Shown: one piece after another, positions 51,371 to 61,031 of the stretch
How positions within the stretch are numbered: the stretch's first letter is position 1
Layout of the letters: each line of letters begins with the position of its first letter
From: Bacillus sp. AFS006103
GTDB lineage: Bacteria > Bacillota > Bacilli > Bacillales > Cytobacillaceae
NCBI GenBank assembly: GCA_002559145.1
Contig: NTXX01000087.1
Span: 1-64,000 of the forward strand
Direction of reading: 5' to 3'
DNA length: 64,000 nt
Made by a program: the position numbers and the translations under genes
Notes under the pieces: model-generated
The model's input: only the letters and a program-made list of their open reading frames with translations
Told to the model about the DNA's origin: nothing
The model's database searches: none

Positions 51371-54300
51371 TTACTGGGGTGGTAAAGAGTAGTTTTCCTC
51401 AATTTCTAAAATATTATAAAATGTAGCCATTGCCTTATTATTGTATTCTTCTGGAATAAATTCATCAAGTATAATATCCAACTCACTTCTAGCGAGTTGA
51501 TTTAGACCTTTCTTAAGCCCATCAATACTATTCTCAACTAATAATCCATACCTGCCATTTTCCAATACATTTCGATTTGCTACGATATCGGTCGCGATGA
51601 TTTTCATCCCATGGGTCATCGCTTCTAATAACACCATTGGTTGTCCTTCATAATGGGAGGAGAGCACAAAACAATCACATTTTTTCATTAGCCTAAAGGG
51701 ATTTTCAAGCTGACCCATAAGATAAACAGATTCCTCCAGATTTAATTCAGCAATTAAATTCTCTAAATCCTTCCTTAACGGACCTTCTCCTAGAATATAC
51801 AGTTTCGCAGTTGGGAAGTTCTGCTGAAATTGTCCAAAGGCCTTAATTAAGTTATCCTGACCTTTCTCTGGTGATAATCGTCCCATTGTGATGAAGTTAT
51901 AATTTTCTTTAACGGGCTCAGGTATAATTTTTTCCTCGACCGTTTCATGATTCACTTCCGTTTTCTTTGCAACAATTATTTTATATCTCTTCGCATTAAG
52001 CATTTTATACAGAGATGTATGGAACCTTGCGTGGAGATTTTTCTTTCCTTCATATTCACGAACAATCTTCAATGCTGACGAATCAATCCAGCCAAGGAAG
52101 GTTCCTTTAACAGAAAGCCGACTATAGATTCCTTGTTGCGTCCTTGCTTCTGCATCCACATCGACTAACCGACCTTTATAGTCCTTACCGGAGGCAACTA
52201 TTTCTGTTCCTTCAAGAAAATATGGCTTGCTCCAAATGTCATGTCCATGTCCATGAGAAATAATAGCTAATTTCTGCATGGGTGTTTGAAATAAAATACT
52301 GTCCGGAAGCATTTCAAAACAGGCTTGGTCTAGCCAGCCGACAATTCGGTCCTCAATCGTAAACTTATAATAATGATTAGATATGGTTTGAACCTTACGT
52401 AAAATTGCCACTTCCTGATTTAGATATTTCATGGCAGGCTCAAGTTCAGCTGCTCCTGCCATGACAGGTGGTCTGTTCCAGATTACTTGATCTTGAGGAA
52501 ATGAGATTCTTGCCCTAGCTTTAAAGACCGTATTACTAATAATTTGGTCATCAAACAGAGCCTCTTTGATTAATGATTTCGTGATACTATCAGGCGAATC
52601 TTCATTCCCCAATTTTAATATTTTTTCAGGATTAATCGAGTTCATGACGAAATCAAATTTAAACTCCTCAGCAAATTCGGCTAAATTACTCTTATTTAAC
52701 TCCATCGTTGCAGGGGATACGCTGACAAGCTTGTCAAACCTATCATAGACAGAAAAAAGTCCACGTAAATTAATACGATGCGGCCGGCGCCCGTTGATGA
52801 CTTTTTCACTATCTGTTCGGATGTCATTATGCATATAACAGATTTTTTTCTTGGCATTGGAAGCTAGCAAATATTTGGCCCAATAAAGGCTATACCCGCT
52901 GAAGTCGATCGCATAATCAAATTGTGCCCGCCCTGATAATCTGTTGTATTCCCGCTGGTAAGCCTTCTCCGGGTAAAGCTTCTTTGTCATTTTACTATGT
53001 GCCCCACGGTTATGTACAAATTTATCCCGGTAAACTTCCAAAAGACTACGTACTTCTAAGCCGCTTCGGAATAGGAACCTGGCATTCTTATTCACCTTGG
53101 CAAGATTATTTAATGCTTCCTTCGCCTTTGGGGGTTTCATCAAAATACTCACATCATACTTCGTATAATCGATGTTATCGACAAGATTAATAAAGGAGGA
53201 AGTAATCCCATTGTTCAGCAACCCACCCGGATAAATGAGGATTTTCTTTTTCTCCTTGTCTAATTGATTTATAACATTGACCTGAGTCTTTTCCTGATTG
53301 AAAACGTATTGGACAATTCTAGCGGTAACATTTCCATCATCATGATTGGTGAATTTATTTTTTGCCGCTTGGTAAACAGAATAGAAGTTTTCACTTATTG
53401 CCGAGATAGTGTGAACAGCCGCTGCTACTTCTTCAATGGTAAAGAGAGTCGGCCCTGGTAATTCGTCTTCGGATAGATACATGCCTCTTTCTTCACGGTA
53501 GTCGTCATAATCCCATATATAGAATAAAATCGGTTTATTCGTGACGAGGTAATCAAAAAAGATACTCGAGTAGTCGGTAATTAACAGATCCACAACACTT
53601 AACAACTCATTCGTATCCACAAAGTCAGGGATTAAGATATCGTTAATTCCAGTAAATTTTTTAGCCTGATCATATAAAAATGGATGGACCTTGATTAATA
53701 GATTATAATCGTTTCCGACCTTATCCCTCAAATAGGCCATTTCACTAATGATTTGAAACATATCATTTTTTGCCTTTGAGACATTATTTCCTTTCCATGT
53801 CGGAGCATAAAGGAGGGTCTGTTTGTTCTTATCAATAGACAGCCCTAATCCTGCTAAAAAGATTTTGAATTCCTCCGAATTAGTTTGATAGGTAAGATCG
53901 ATTCTTGGATAGCCCTCTTGAATAATTTCTCCCTTATAAAGACCATTCAGTTTATAACTATTAAGAAACATTTTGGTTGTATGCTCATTCGGACTTAATA
54001 GATAGTCCGCACTAAGAAAATTTCTAACCACATTCTGCGAATGAGCTGGATTGCCAGGGATATCAAATCCCATGCTTTTAAGCGGTGTCCCATGCCAGGT
54101 ATTAATATATACTTGTTCAGCTTTAGGGATAAAAAAAGACTGAAAGGTCGAGTTATTAATGAGATATTCACTAGTGGCTAAACATTTGAGATATTCCTTT
54201 GAATTCCGTTTCACAAACCTCACATTTTTTAACCTTTTGTAATTAACTAGTACACTTTCTAACTCATTAGGATTACTTACCGACCAAATATGTTTGAAAT

Positions 54301-54523
54301 CCTTATATTCAGGGTTATCTAAAAGGTATTTAAAGATGGCATAGGGACTATCTGTTACACTTTTTCCGTCCCTGCTTTCATAAAAAATCGTATGATCCAA
54401 CACATTTAATTTTTCATAATATTTTCGGTACTGATAACTTCTACGATGGTTTGCCTTCCTCAAATAATTGTAGACCGGCCCAACGATAAAATTAACTCTT
54501 CTTTTTAAAACCTTTTTATTCAT
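51371..54523 (-). CDS. CDP-glycerol glycerophosphotransferase / GT4 fusion with two GW-type modules
   Basis: A 1050-residue protein with no signal peptide or membrane helix. Residues about 40-405 are a TagF-type glycerophosphotransferase (NTWHGTPLKSMGF, 141-153; LITDYSSIFFDYL, 314-326). Residues about 427-640 look like the N-lobe of a GT-B glycosyltransferase (KILIYPGGLLNNGITSS) and about 875-1040 like its GT4 C-lobe (MGRLSPEKGQDNLIKAF, HYEGQPMVLLEAM). Between the lobes lie two modules of about 60 residues ending in VGWLDQACF and LGWIDSSAL, with IWSKPY starts: the pattern of GW (SH3-like) modules that bind teichoic acids. A bifunctional enzyme adding glycerol phosphate and a sugar is likely; the placement of GW modules is odd. 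It is a tandem paralogue of the next gene. Confidence 0.85.
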   Translation of the reverse strand: MNKKVLKRRVNFIVGPVYNYLRKANHRRSYQYRKYYEKLNVLDHTIFYESRDGKSVTDSPYAIFKYLLDNPEYKDFKHIWSVSNPNELESVLVNYKRLKNVRFVKRNSKEYLKCLATSEYLINNSTFQSFFIPKAEQVYINTWHGTPLKSMGFDIPGNPAHSQNVVRNFLSADYLLSPNEHTTKMFLNSYKLNGLYKGEIIQEGYPRIDLTYQTNSEEFKIFLAGLGLSIDKNKQTLLYAPTWKGNNVSKAKNDMFQIISEMAYLRDKVGNDYNLLIKVHPFLYDQAKKFTGINDILIPDFVDTNELLSVVDLLITDYSSIFFDYLVTNKPILFYIWDYDDYREERGMYLSEDELPGPTLFTIEEVAAAVHTISAISENFYSVYQAAKNKFTNHDDGNVTARIVQYVFNQEKTQVNVINQLDKEKKKILIYPGGLLNNGITSSFINLVDNIDYTKYDVSILMKPPKAKEALNNLAKVNKNARFLFRSGLEVRSLLEVYRDKFVHNRGAHSKMTKKLYPEKAYQREYNRLSGRAQFDYAIDFSGYSLYWAKYLLASNAKKKICYMHNDIRTDSEKVINGRRPHRINLRGLFSVYDRFDKLVSVSPATMELNKSNLAEFAEEFKFDFVMNSINPEKILKLGNEDSPDSITKSLIKEALFDDQIISNTVFKARARISFPQDQVIWNRPPVMAGAAELEPAMKYLNQEVAILRKVQTISNHYYKFTIEDRIVGWLDQACFEMLPDSILFQTPMQKLAIISHGHGHDIWSKPYFLEGTEIVASGKDYKGRLVDVDAEARTQQGIYSRLSVKGTFLGWIDSSALKIVREYEGKKNLHARFHTSLYKMLNAKRYKIIVAKKTEVNHETVEEKIIPEPVKENYNFITMGRLSPEKGQDNLIKAFGQFQQNFPTAKLYILGEGPLRKDLENLIAELNLEESVYLMGQLENPFRLMKKCDCFVLSSHYEGQPMVLLEAMTHGMKIIATDIVANRNVLENGRYGLLVENSIDGLKKGLNQLARSELDIILDEFIPEEYNNKAMATFYNILEIEENYSLPPQ

Positions 54524-54625
54524 TAAAACTGCAACTCCCTTACCAATTCACATTCATATACTTTTTGTTAGCTATTCTTGCCATCAGTGGGGAGTTATAT
54601 GTCATGACGGTCTACTTTTCCTGAC

Positions 54626-54673
54626 AAAAAAAGCAAATTGATCAAACAAGTTTCTCTTGTCATCAATTTGCTT
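54626..54673 (-). terminator. Intrinsic terminator of the larger fusion gene
   Basis: AAGCAAATTGAT pairs with ATCAATTTGCTT, with an inner ACAAG/CTTGT stem and T-run on the minus strand. It separates the two fusion genes. Confidence 0.88.
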
Positions 54674-54683
54674 TTTATACCTA

Positions 54684-57600
54684 TTATTTTAAAACCTTAT
54701 AAAAGGTTCCCATCGCTTTTTTATTATATTCATCTGCAATAAATTCATCAGGCTTGTGGTCGAGCTCATTTTTAGCAAGTTGAGTCAGCCCCTTCTCAAG
54801 ACCCTCGATGCTATTTTCAACTAATAGTCCATACCTTCCCTGCTCCAACACCGTTCGGTTGGCAACAATGTCTGTTGCGAGGATCTTCATTCCAAGTGTC
54901 ATCGCCTCTAGTAAAACCATTGGCTGTCCTTCATAATGAGAGGACAAAACAAAGCAATCACATTTCTTCATTAATTTAAATGGATTTTCTAATTGTCCTA
55001 CCAGATAAACTGAATCTTTAAGATTATACTCCTCAATTAAACTTTCAAGGTTTTTCCTTAATAAACCTTCACCTAGTATATAGAGTTTGGAATTCTCGAA
55101 GCCTTTATGGAACTGAGCAAAAGCTTTGATTAAATTGTCTTGTCCTTTTTCCGGTGATAATCTTCCCATATTAATGAAATTATAGTTTTCCTTTGATGGT
55201 TCAGGAATGAAAGTATTTCGTATTTCAATACCCAATGTTTGAATTACATGAAAAGCATGTTTATTTAACCAACCAATTTCCTCATTCTCATAGACAAAAT
55301 GACAGAAGGTCCCATCCATAGTTTTTGCTTCCTTGTCAACTACAACTGTTTTACCGTTAAATTTTTGGTAGTTCGCTAATTCCTTTTTACCTTCGGGACC
55401 AGCAATTGTTTCCCAAATAACATCTTCATCTGATAATTTAATCTCTGCAAGTCTTTTAACTGCCTTTTCTGAAATAATGACTGGTTCTTCAATAATCGAA
55501 AAAGCGCGTTGATCTAGCCAGCCCATTTGTTTCCCATTGAGATAAAACAAATGAAAGGTTCCTTTCCGCGTTTTACTACATTTTGTAACAGTCACTTTTT
55601 CACCTAGTAACTCACTGGCATCCATGACTTTTTTGCAGCCAGGGTTAGGGTATGGCTTTTTCCAAACCACGTAATTTTCAGGATTGGCAATAGTGGCTAG
55701 TTCGTATAAGTTATTTTCCTCTATTGTTCGATCGTCCAATTGATTGATGAAATTTTTATGCTTTCTTTGATTGGACCATTTAAAGATAATATCTTTTAAG
55801 TTTGAGTTAGAACTTTCCTCTTTAACCCTTGACAATGCAGAATTATCAATCCAGCCGATTGAGGTACCATTGATCGAAAACTTGCTATAGATGCCATGCT
55901 GTGTTCTCGCTTCGTGATCCACATGAACTAAAATGCCTTTATAATCCTTACTCGATGATACCTTTTGGATATCTTCTGTCTTATATGGTTTATTCCAGAT
56001 ATCATTGCCAGATACATTTCTAAGTACAGCTGATTTGTTGACTTGCTTTTCAAATAATATATTATCTGGAAGGAGTTCAAAACATTCTTCTTCGAGCCAT
56101 CCGATAATCCGTTCATCCAAGCTGAACTTGTAAGATACATTTGTTTCAGTAGTTGCTTTTTGTAAAATGGTCACCTCACTATTATGAAAATGATTAGCGA
56201 GATCCACTTTTCCTGCACCATTTAAACCAACAGGTCTATTCCAGATATAAAGGTCTTGTGGATTATTTATAATGGCCCGTGATTTAAAGACGATGTTTTT
56301 AATAAGTTCAACGGTTTTATTATCGTTACTAGCGACATCGGCTTGATCTTCAATCATTCCTTCATTACTAAGTTTTAGTATTTTTTCAGTATTAATTGAG
56401 TTCATTACATAATCAAATTTCGATTCATCCGCATATTTCAACAGATTTTGTTTATTCAGCTCCATCGTTCCAACTGAAACACTTACCAGCTTGTCAAACT
56501 GATTATAGACCGAAAAAAGTCCTCTTAAATTAATTCGGTGCGGCTTGCGTCCATTAATGGTCCTCTCGCTATCTGACAGTATATCGTTATGCATATAACA
56601 GATCTTTTTCTTTGCATTCGACGCGAGGAGATATTTTGCCCAAAAAAGACTATAGCCGCTGAAATCTATGGCATAATCAAATTGTGATTTTCCCACTATT
56701 CTTCTGAACTCTCTCTTATAAGCCGTTTCAGGATAAAGTTTTTTAGTTAGATTGGTATGCGCCCCTCTATTATGAACGAATTTATCGCGGTAGACCTCAA
56801 GCAAGCTAATTACAGCCAAGCCATTTCGAAAAACAAACCTTGCACGTTTATCTACCTTCGCCAAATTATTTAGGGCCTCTTTTGATGTTGGAGTTTTCAT
56901 AAATATACTCACATCATACTTATTAAAATCAATGTTATCCATTAGATTGATGAAGGATGAGGTGATACCGTTGTTCATCATTCCTCCTGGATAAATAAGA
57001 ATCTTCTTTTTGTCCGTGTCTAAATGATTGAACACATTTAGTTTTGCTTGATTATTTTTAAAAATATATTCGACGATTCTTTTCGTCACCTTTCCATCAT
57101 CATGACTAGCAAACCTATGTTTTGTTTCATTATATATATTTTTAAAATCGGAACTTACTTGTGTAATATTTTGAATAGCATTTACCACTTCAGTAATTGT
57201 AAAAAGAGTAGGCCCTGGAAGTTCGTCATCTGACAAATAACGTCCTCGTGATTCATTATAATTATCATAATCCCATACATAGAATAAAATCGGTTTATCT
57301 GTAACTAAATAATCAAAAAAGATACTTGAATAGTCGGTTATTAATATATCTACTACACTTAATAATTCGTTCGTGTCCACAAAGTCTGGAATTAAGATAT
57401 CTTTTACTTCACTAAATTTTCTGGCCTCCGCATATAAAAATGGATGTACCTTAATAAATAAATTATATTCTTCGCCGACCTGATTCTTTAAATAGTTCAT
57501 ATCAGCTATGATTTGATACATATCATTCTTAGCTCTAGAAACATTAGTCCCTTTCCATGTAGGTGCATAAAGAATCGATTTTTTATTCTTATCGAAACTA

Positions 57601-58283
57601 AGACCCATTTGGGCTAAGTGTGTGTTAAATAGATCTGCATCCGTATGGAAGGTAAGATCAATCCTTGGATACCCTTCTTCAATAACCTCGCCATTATATA
57701 CACCGTTTAACTTATAACTATCTAAAAACATATTTGTGGTATGTTCATTAGGGCTGATTAGATAATCAGCATTTAAAAAGTTACGAACCACATTTTGTGA
57801 AATGGATGGGTTCCCAGGAATATCAAAGCCCATACTTTTGAGTGGTGTCCCATGCCAGGTATTAATATAAATTTGATCTCTTTTATGGATGTAAAACGAT
57901 TGAAAGGTAGAGTTGTTTATTAAATATTTACTGGTAGCTAAAGCTTTGATGTATTCTTTGGAATTTCGTTTGACAAATGTTACATTTGTCAACTCTTTAA
58001 ATTGATTAATCACACTGGCTAAATCTTCAAAGCTGCTAACAGACCAAATATGTTGAAAGTCCTTATATTCTGGGTTATGTATTAGGTATTTAAAGATGGC
58101 ATAGGGACTATCCGTTAAACTTTTTCCATCTCGACTCTCATATAAAATGGTTTTATCAATAATAGATAATTTTTCGTAATACCGTGTATATTGATAATTC
58201 CTACGGTGGTTAGCCTTAGCAAAAAAATTATAAATTGGATCTATAATAAATTTTATTTTTCTTTTCAAGACCTTTTTATTCAT
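54684..58283 (-). CDS. CDP-glycerol glycerophosphotransferase / GT4 fusion with four GW-type modules
   Basis: A 1199-residue tandem paralogue of 51371-54523, near-identical in plan and start (MNKKVLKR). The glycerophosphotransferase (about 40-405) has NTWHGTPLKSMGF and LITDYSSIFFDYL at the same residue numbers. The GT-B N-lobe starts near 427 and the C-lobe near 1034 (NMGRLSPEKGQDN). The insert between lobes carries four GW-type modules, with GW dipeptides at about residues 728, 810, 921 and 1004, two more than its neighbour; this explains nearly all of the length difference. No export signal is seen, so the modules are predicted to work in the cytoplasm, perhaps holding the growing teichoic chain (inference). 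Confidence 0.85.
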   Translation of the reverse strand: MNKKVLKRKIKFIIDPIYNFFAKANHRRNYQYTRYYEKLSIIDKTILYESRDGKSLTDSPYAIFKYLIHNPEYKDFQHIWSVSSFEDLASVINQFKELTNVTFVKRNSKEYIKALATSKYLINNSTFQSFYIHKRDQIYINTWHGTPLKSMGFDIPGNPSISQNVVRNFLNADYLISPNEHTTNMFLDSYKLNGVYNGEVIEEGYPRIDLTFHTDADLFNTHLAQMGLSFDKNKKSILYAPTWKGTNVSRAKNDMYQIIADMNYLKNQVGEEYNLFIKVHPFLYAEARKFSEVKDILIPDFVDTNELLSVVDILITDYSSIFFDYLVTDKPILFYVWDYDNYNESRGRYLSDDELPGPTLFTITEVVNAIQNITQVSSDFKNIYNETKHRFASHDDGKVTKRIVEYIFKNNQAKLNVFNHLDTDKKKILIYPGGMMNNGITSSFINLMDNIDFNKYDVSIFMKTPTSKEALNNLAKVDKRARFVFRNGLAVISLLEVYRDKFVHNRGAHTNLTKKLYPETAYKREFRRIVGKSQFDYAIDFSGYSLFWAKYLLASNAKKKICYMHNDILSDSERTINGRKPHRINLRGLFSVYNQFDKLVSVSVGTMELNKQNLLKYADESKFDYVMNSINTEKILKLSNEGMIEDQADVASNDNKTVELIKNIVFKSRAIINNPQDLYIWNRPVGLNGAGKVDLANHFHNSEVTILQKATTETNVSYKFSLDERIIGWLEEECFELLPDNILFEKQVNKSAVLRNVSGNDIWNKPYKTEDIQKVSSSKDYKGILVHVDHEARTQHGIYSKFSINGTSIGWIDNSALSRVKEESSNSNLKDIIFKWSNQRKHKNFINQLDDRTIEENNLYELATIANPENYVVWKKPYPNPGCKKVMDASELLGEKVTVTKCSKTRKGTFHLFYLNGKQMGWLDQRAFSIIEEPVIISEKAVKRLAEIKLSDEDVIWETIAGPEGKKELANYQKFNGKTVVVDKEAKTMDGTFCHFVYENEEIGWLNKHAFHVIQTLGIEIRNTFIPEPSKENYNFINMGRLSPEKGQDNLIKAFAQFHKGFENSKLYILGEGLLRKNLESLIEEYNLKDSVYLVGQLENPFKLMKKCDCFVLSSHYEGQPMVLLEAMTLGMKILATDIVANRTVLEQGRYGLLVENSIEGLEKGLTQLAKNELDHKPDEFIADEYNKKAMGTFYKVLK

Positions 58284-58551
58284 TTAAACTACAACTCCTT
58301 TTTTGTGCACCATGTACCAAGTAATATACCCAGCCAAAGAATATATCATAATTCTTAAAGTACCTCTAATCAACTAAGCCTGGAATTAGTTAGAAAATGG
58401 GGATTTTGCCTCGGAAAATTATAGCATACATTTTTCCGACAAACTACAAGAAGGTTCGACATTTTTCTGTTTTTATTATAAAGTAAATCATGAATCAGAG
58501 AGAGAAATGGAGTAATCTAGCAGGTTGGAATAGATTAAGGAGAGAATTTTG

Positions 58552-60015
58552 ATGAGTAAGATTAAAATAGCTGTAATTGGCAGCTGTGTAAGTAGAGATA
58601 GCTTCAATTCTAGTTTCATAAAAAATTATAAAGAGTTTTATCAATGTGTATTGACCCAAAATCATATGTCTATGATCTCACTTATATCTGATCCCGTACC
58701 ATTTAAGCCTAAAAGATTGGATGGGGATATTACTGATTTTAATAAGCAAATATTAATGACGGAATTAACAAAAGGTATTTGGGATTCTTTAAAAATTCAA
58801 GACCCAGATTATTTAATTTTAGATTTTTATCCAGATGTATATTTTGGTGTAAGACAAGTCGGGGATAGTTTCATTACCGATAAAACTTGGCTTTTCAAGA
58901 AAACTTCACTTTACTCAACTTTGGATTTAAAAGATGGCATAAAGTTAGAAAAGGACTATGAAAAATTTATGGAATTATGGAAGCATTCCGTAGATATCTT
59001 TATGGATAAAATGGTAAATGAGTTTCCTCACATAAAAATAATAGTTAACAAGATTCACTTTACAGATTTCTATTTTGATGAGAACAAAGGGGAATTGCAA
59101 AGAATAAGTGAAACAGGGAAGTATAAAGCAATAAATGTTGATCAAATAAACAAATGGTTAGATGAGTTTTATCAATATTTCGAAGAAAAATATGACGTAG
59201 CCGTTTTAGAATATAACAAAGAGTATCACTCTGACGAAAGGCATATCTGGGATTTATTTTACGTTCATTATACAAAAGACTTTTATGAAGACTTTACAAC
59301 AAAACTTCTGAGTGTCATTTTAAAAGATCTATATAAATCCAAGCAACAAGAAATAACAAAAATATCTACCAATAAACCAAATGATAACCTTATTAGAAAT
59401 TCAACATTTAATAGGGGAAATGTTTTTTGGTCTTACTGGCAGGATGATTTTAAAATAAGGAATCCTGAAAAAGATTGTCTAACATCTAATATTTTATCTA
59501 TTGACGCAAATGGATTTGAATCTGATACATTTCGACAGGTTTGGTCCCACCCAATTGAAATAAATACCAATGGGACCCAAGAATTCACGATTTCATTCGA
59601 CATAAAGGTTAAAAATGTAAACGCTGTAGATAGTCAAAAATTTATTTTTTCATTGCGAGCGTTCAATAAAATAGACCATGTTTTCCAAAAAGATTCAGTA
59701 TGGCATATGAATATAAAAACGGACGATATACAAAATTTTAAAAATAATGAATGGATTAGATTTACATACTCGTTTAAACCAAATAGAAGCAAATTCTTAA
59801 AGGTTGGGCCGTATTTAATTAGAAATGGTAATATTTTATGGAGAAATATAAAACTTGAAAAAGGGAATCATGCAACTGAATGGATACCTTCTTATAAAGA
59901 AGAAGGGAGAAAAATAGATAAAGTCCAGATTAGTGGAGTGGGAAAAAATAACAAAGAAAGGTGGCTATCAAAAATTTTCAAAAAAAATGTCCGGGAAATC
60001 CTGCGCTTAAAGTGA
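58552..60015 (+). CDS. DUF6270-like protein with C-terminal carbohydrate-binding-like domain
   Basis: A 487-residue protein. The N-terminal half (about 1-265) begins IAVIGSCVSRDSF, the GSCxSRD motif of DUF6270, which looks like an SGNH-type hydrolase start, and later shows YLILDFYPDVYFGVR and HYTKDFYEDF. The C-terminal part (about 285-465, NLIRNSTFNRGNVFWSYWQDDF) resembles carbohydrate-binding jelly-roll domains of surface glycan proteins. No signal peptide is seen. AAGGAG lies 10 bases before the ATG at 58552; the preceding TTG is rejected. It is the first plus-strand gene after the teichoic acid locus. It may modify a surface glycan, but the reaction is unknown. Confidence 0.78.
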   Translation: MSKIKIAVIGSCVSRDSFNSSFIKNYKEFYQCVLTQNHMSMISLISDPVPFKPKRLDGDITDFNKQILMTELTKGIWDSLKIQDPDYLILDFYPDVYFGVRQVGDSFITDKTWLFKKTSLYSTLDLKDGIKLEKDYEKFMELWKHSVDIFMDKMVNEFPHIKIIVNKIHFTDFYFDENKGELQRISETGKYKAINVDQINKWLDEFYQYFEEKYDVAVLEYNKEYHSDERHIWDLFYVHYTKDFYEDFTTKLLSVILKDLYKSKQQEITKISTNKPNDNLIRNSTFNRGNVFWSYWQDDFKIRNPEKDCLTSNILSIDANGFESDTFRQVWSHPIEINTNGTQEFTISFDIKVKNVNAVDSQKFIFSLRAFNKIDHVFQKDSVWHMNIKTDDIQNFKNNEWIRFTYSFKPNRSKFLKVGPYLIRNGNILWRNIKLEKGNHATEWIPSYKEEGRKIDKVQISGVGKNNKERWLSKIFKKNVREILRLK

Positions 60016-60086
60016 TGAAAAAGAATGAGCCTAAAAAGCATGTCAAAAGAAATTTCAAGCTTCTGGTACTCAAAAATTCCTGCGTC

Positions 60087-60124
60087 AGCTTTCATTTGGT
60101 AGTTAATCAAATGAAAGCTTTTTG
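60087..60124 (+). terminator. Intrinsic terminator of the DUF6270-like gene
   Basis: A 12-bp perfect stem (AGCTTTCATTTG / CAAATGAAAGCT) with a nine-base loop and TTTTTG. Confidence 0.9.
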
Positions 60125-60153
60125 TTAGAATTTTTTTTAATAACTAAATTACT

Positions 60154-60870
60154 CTAAAATCTTTTATCATTCCAAAAATTCTTTACAAAATGGTTTTTGG
60201 GGTTATAAACTGCTAATTTATAGCCCTTACTGCGAAGGTAATCAATGATGATTGGAAGCTGCTGAGCCGTGCCTCGTGAGTCATGAAAAAGTATCACAAT
60301 TGGACCTTTTTTGCTTCGAATGCCTGATTTCACTCTGGAAGTAATGATACTAGGTCTTGTTCGATTATACTTCCAATCCAGTGTATCAACATCCCAGTCC
60401 CACATTTTAAAGCCCTTTTTTGCTAAGGCATCACGGAGCGGTTTTTTCATATAGGGTTTGCTTCCATAGGGAGCACGTGTCAGCTTACTATTAAACTTGG
60501 AAACTCTTAAAAGAGTTTGCCGCGTTTTTTCCATTTCAATTGCGACATTATTCGAACTACCCCGGTATAGTTTCCGCACATCGTGAGAAACACTATGTAA
60601 AGCCGGATAGTTTCCTTCTTTAATCATCCGTTGGACGGTTTTATGATTCCGTTTGATATTGCCTTCAATCATAAAAAAGGTCGCATGCGCCTTTTTTCTT
60701 TTCAAAATATCTAGAATCTTTGGAGTGTATCGATTGGGTCCATCGTCAAAGGTCAAATACACAACCTTACTTGTGGTGGACTCGGCTGCCTTTGTGGTAT
60801 TTGCTGAAAAGAAGCCAGTACTTATGACAAGTAGTGAGGCAAGGAAAACCATTGATATTTTTCTACACAT
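60154..60870 (-). CDS. Secreted polysaccharide deacetylase
   Basis: A carbohydrate esterase family 4 enzyme, probably removing acetyl groups from peptidoglycan or another surface glycan. The 238 residues contain a signal peptide (to about residue 28, TTKAAES), then the NodB fold: TFDDGP (catalytic Asp and metal Asp), HSVSHD (metal histidines), RAPYGSKPY (Arg motif), WDWDVDTLDW, and ILFHDSRG (catalytic His). All core residues are present. It stands alone between two plus-strand genes. Substrate cannot be told from sequence. Confidence 0.92.
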   Translation of the reverse strand: MCRKISMVFLASLLVISTGFFSANTTKAAESTTSKVVYLTFDDGPNRYTPKILDILKRKKAHATFFMIEGNIKRNHKTVQRMIKEGNYPALHSVSHDVRKLYRGSSNNVAIEMEKTRQTLLRVSKFNSKLTRAPYGSKPYMKKPLRDALAKKGFKMWDWDVDTLDWKYNRTRPSIITSRVKSGIRSKKGPIVILFHDSRGTAQQLPIIIDYLRSKGYKLAVYNPKNHFVKNFWNDKRF

Positions 60871-61031
60871 GCCATCTCCCCCTTAAGAAACTATCCCCTA
60901 TAAAGCTTTCATTCTATGATATGCTTTTATCGCTTTTCCCTATTTCTTAAAAAGTAGTCATGAATAATTTAGAATCATTCCATCCAACCTATAATGGGTA
61001 GATTAATGTAGGTTTGGGAGGTCCATAAATA

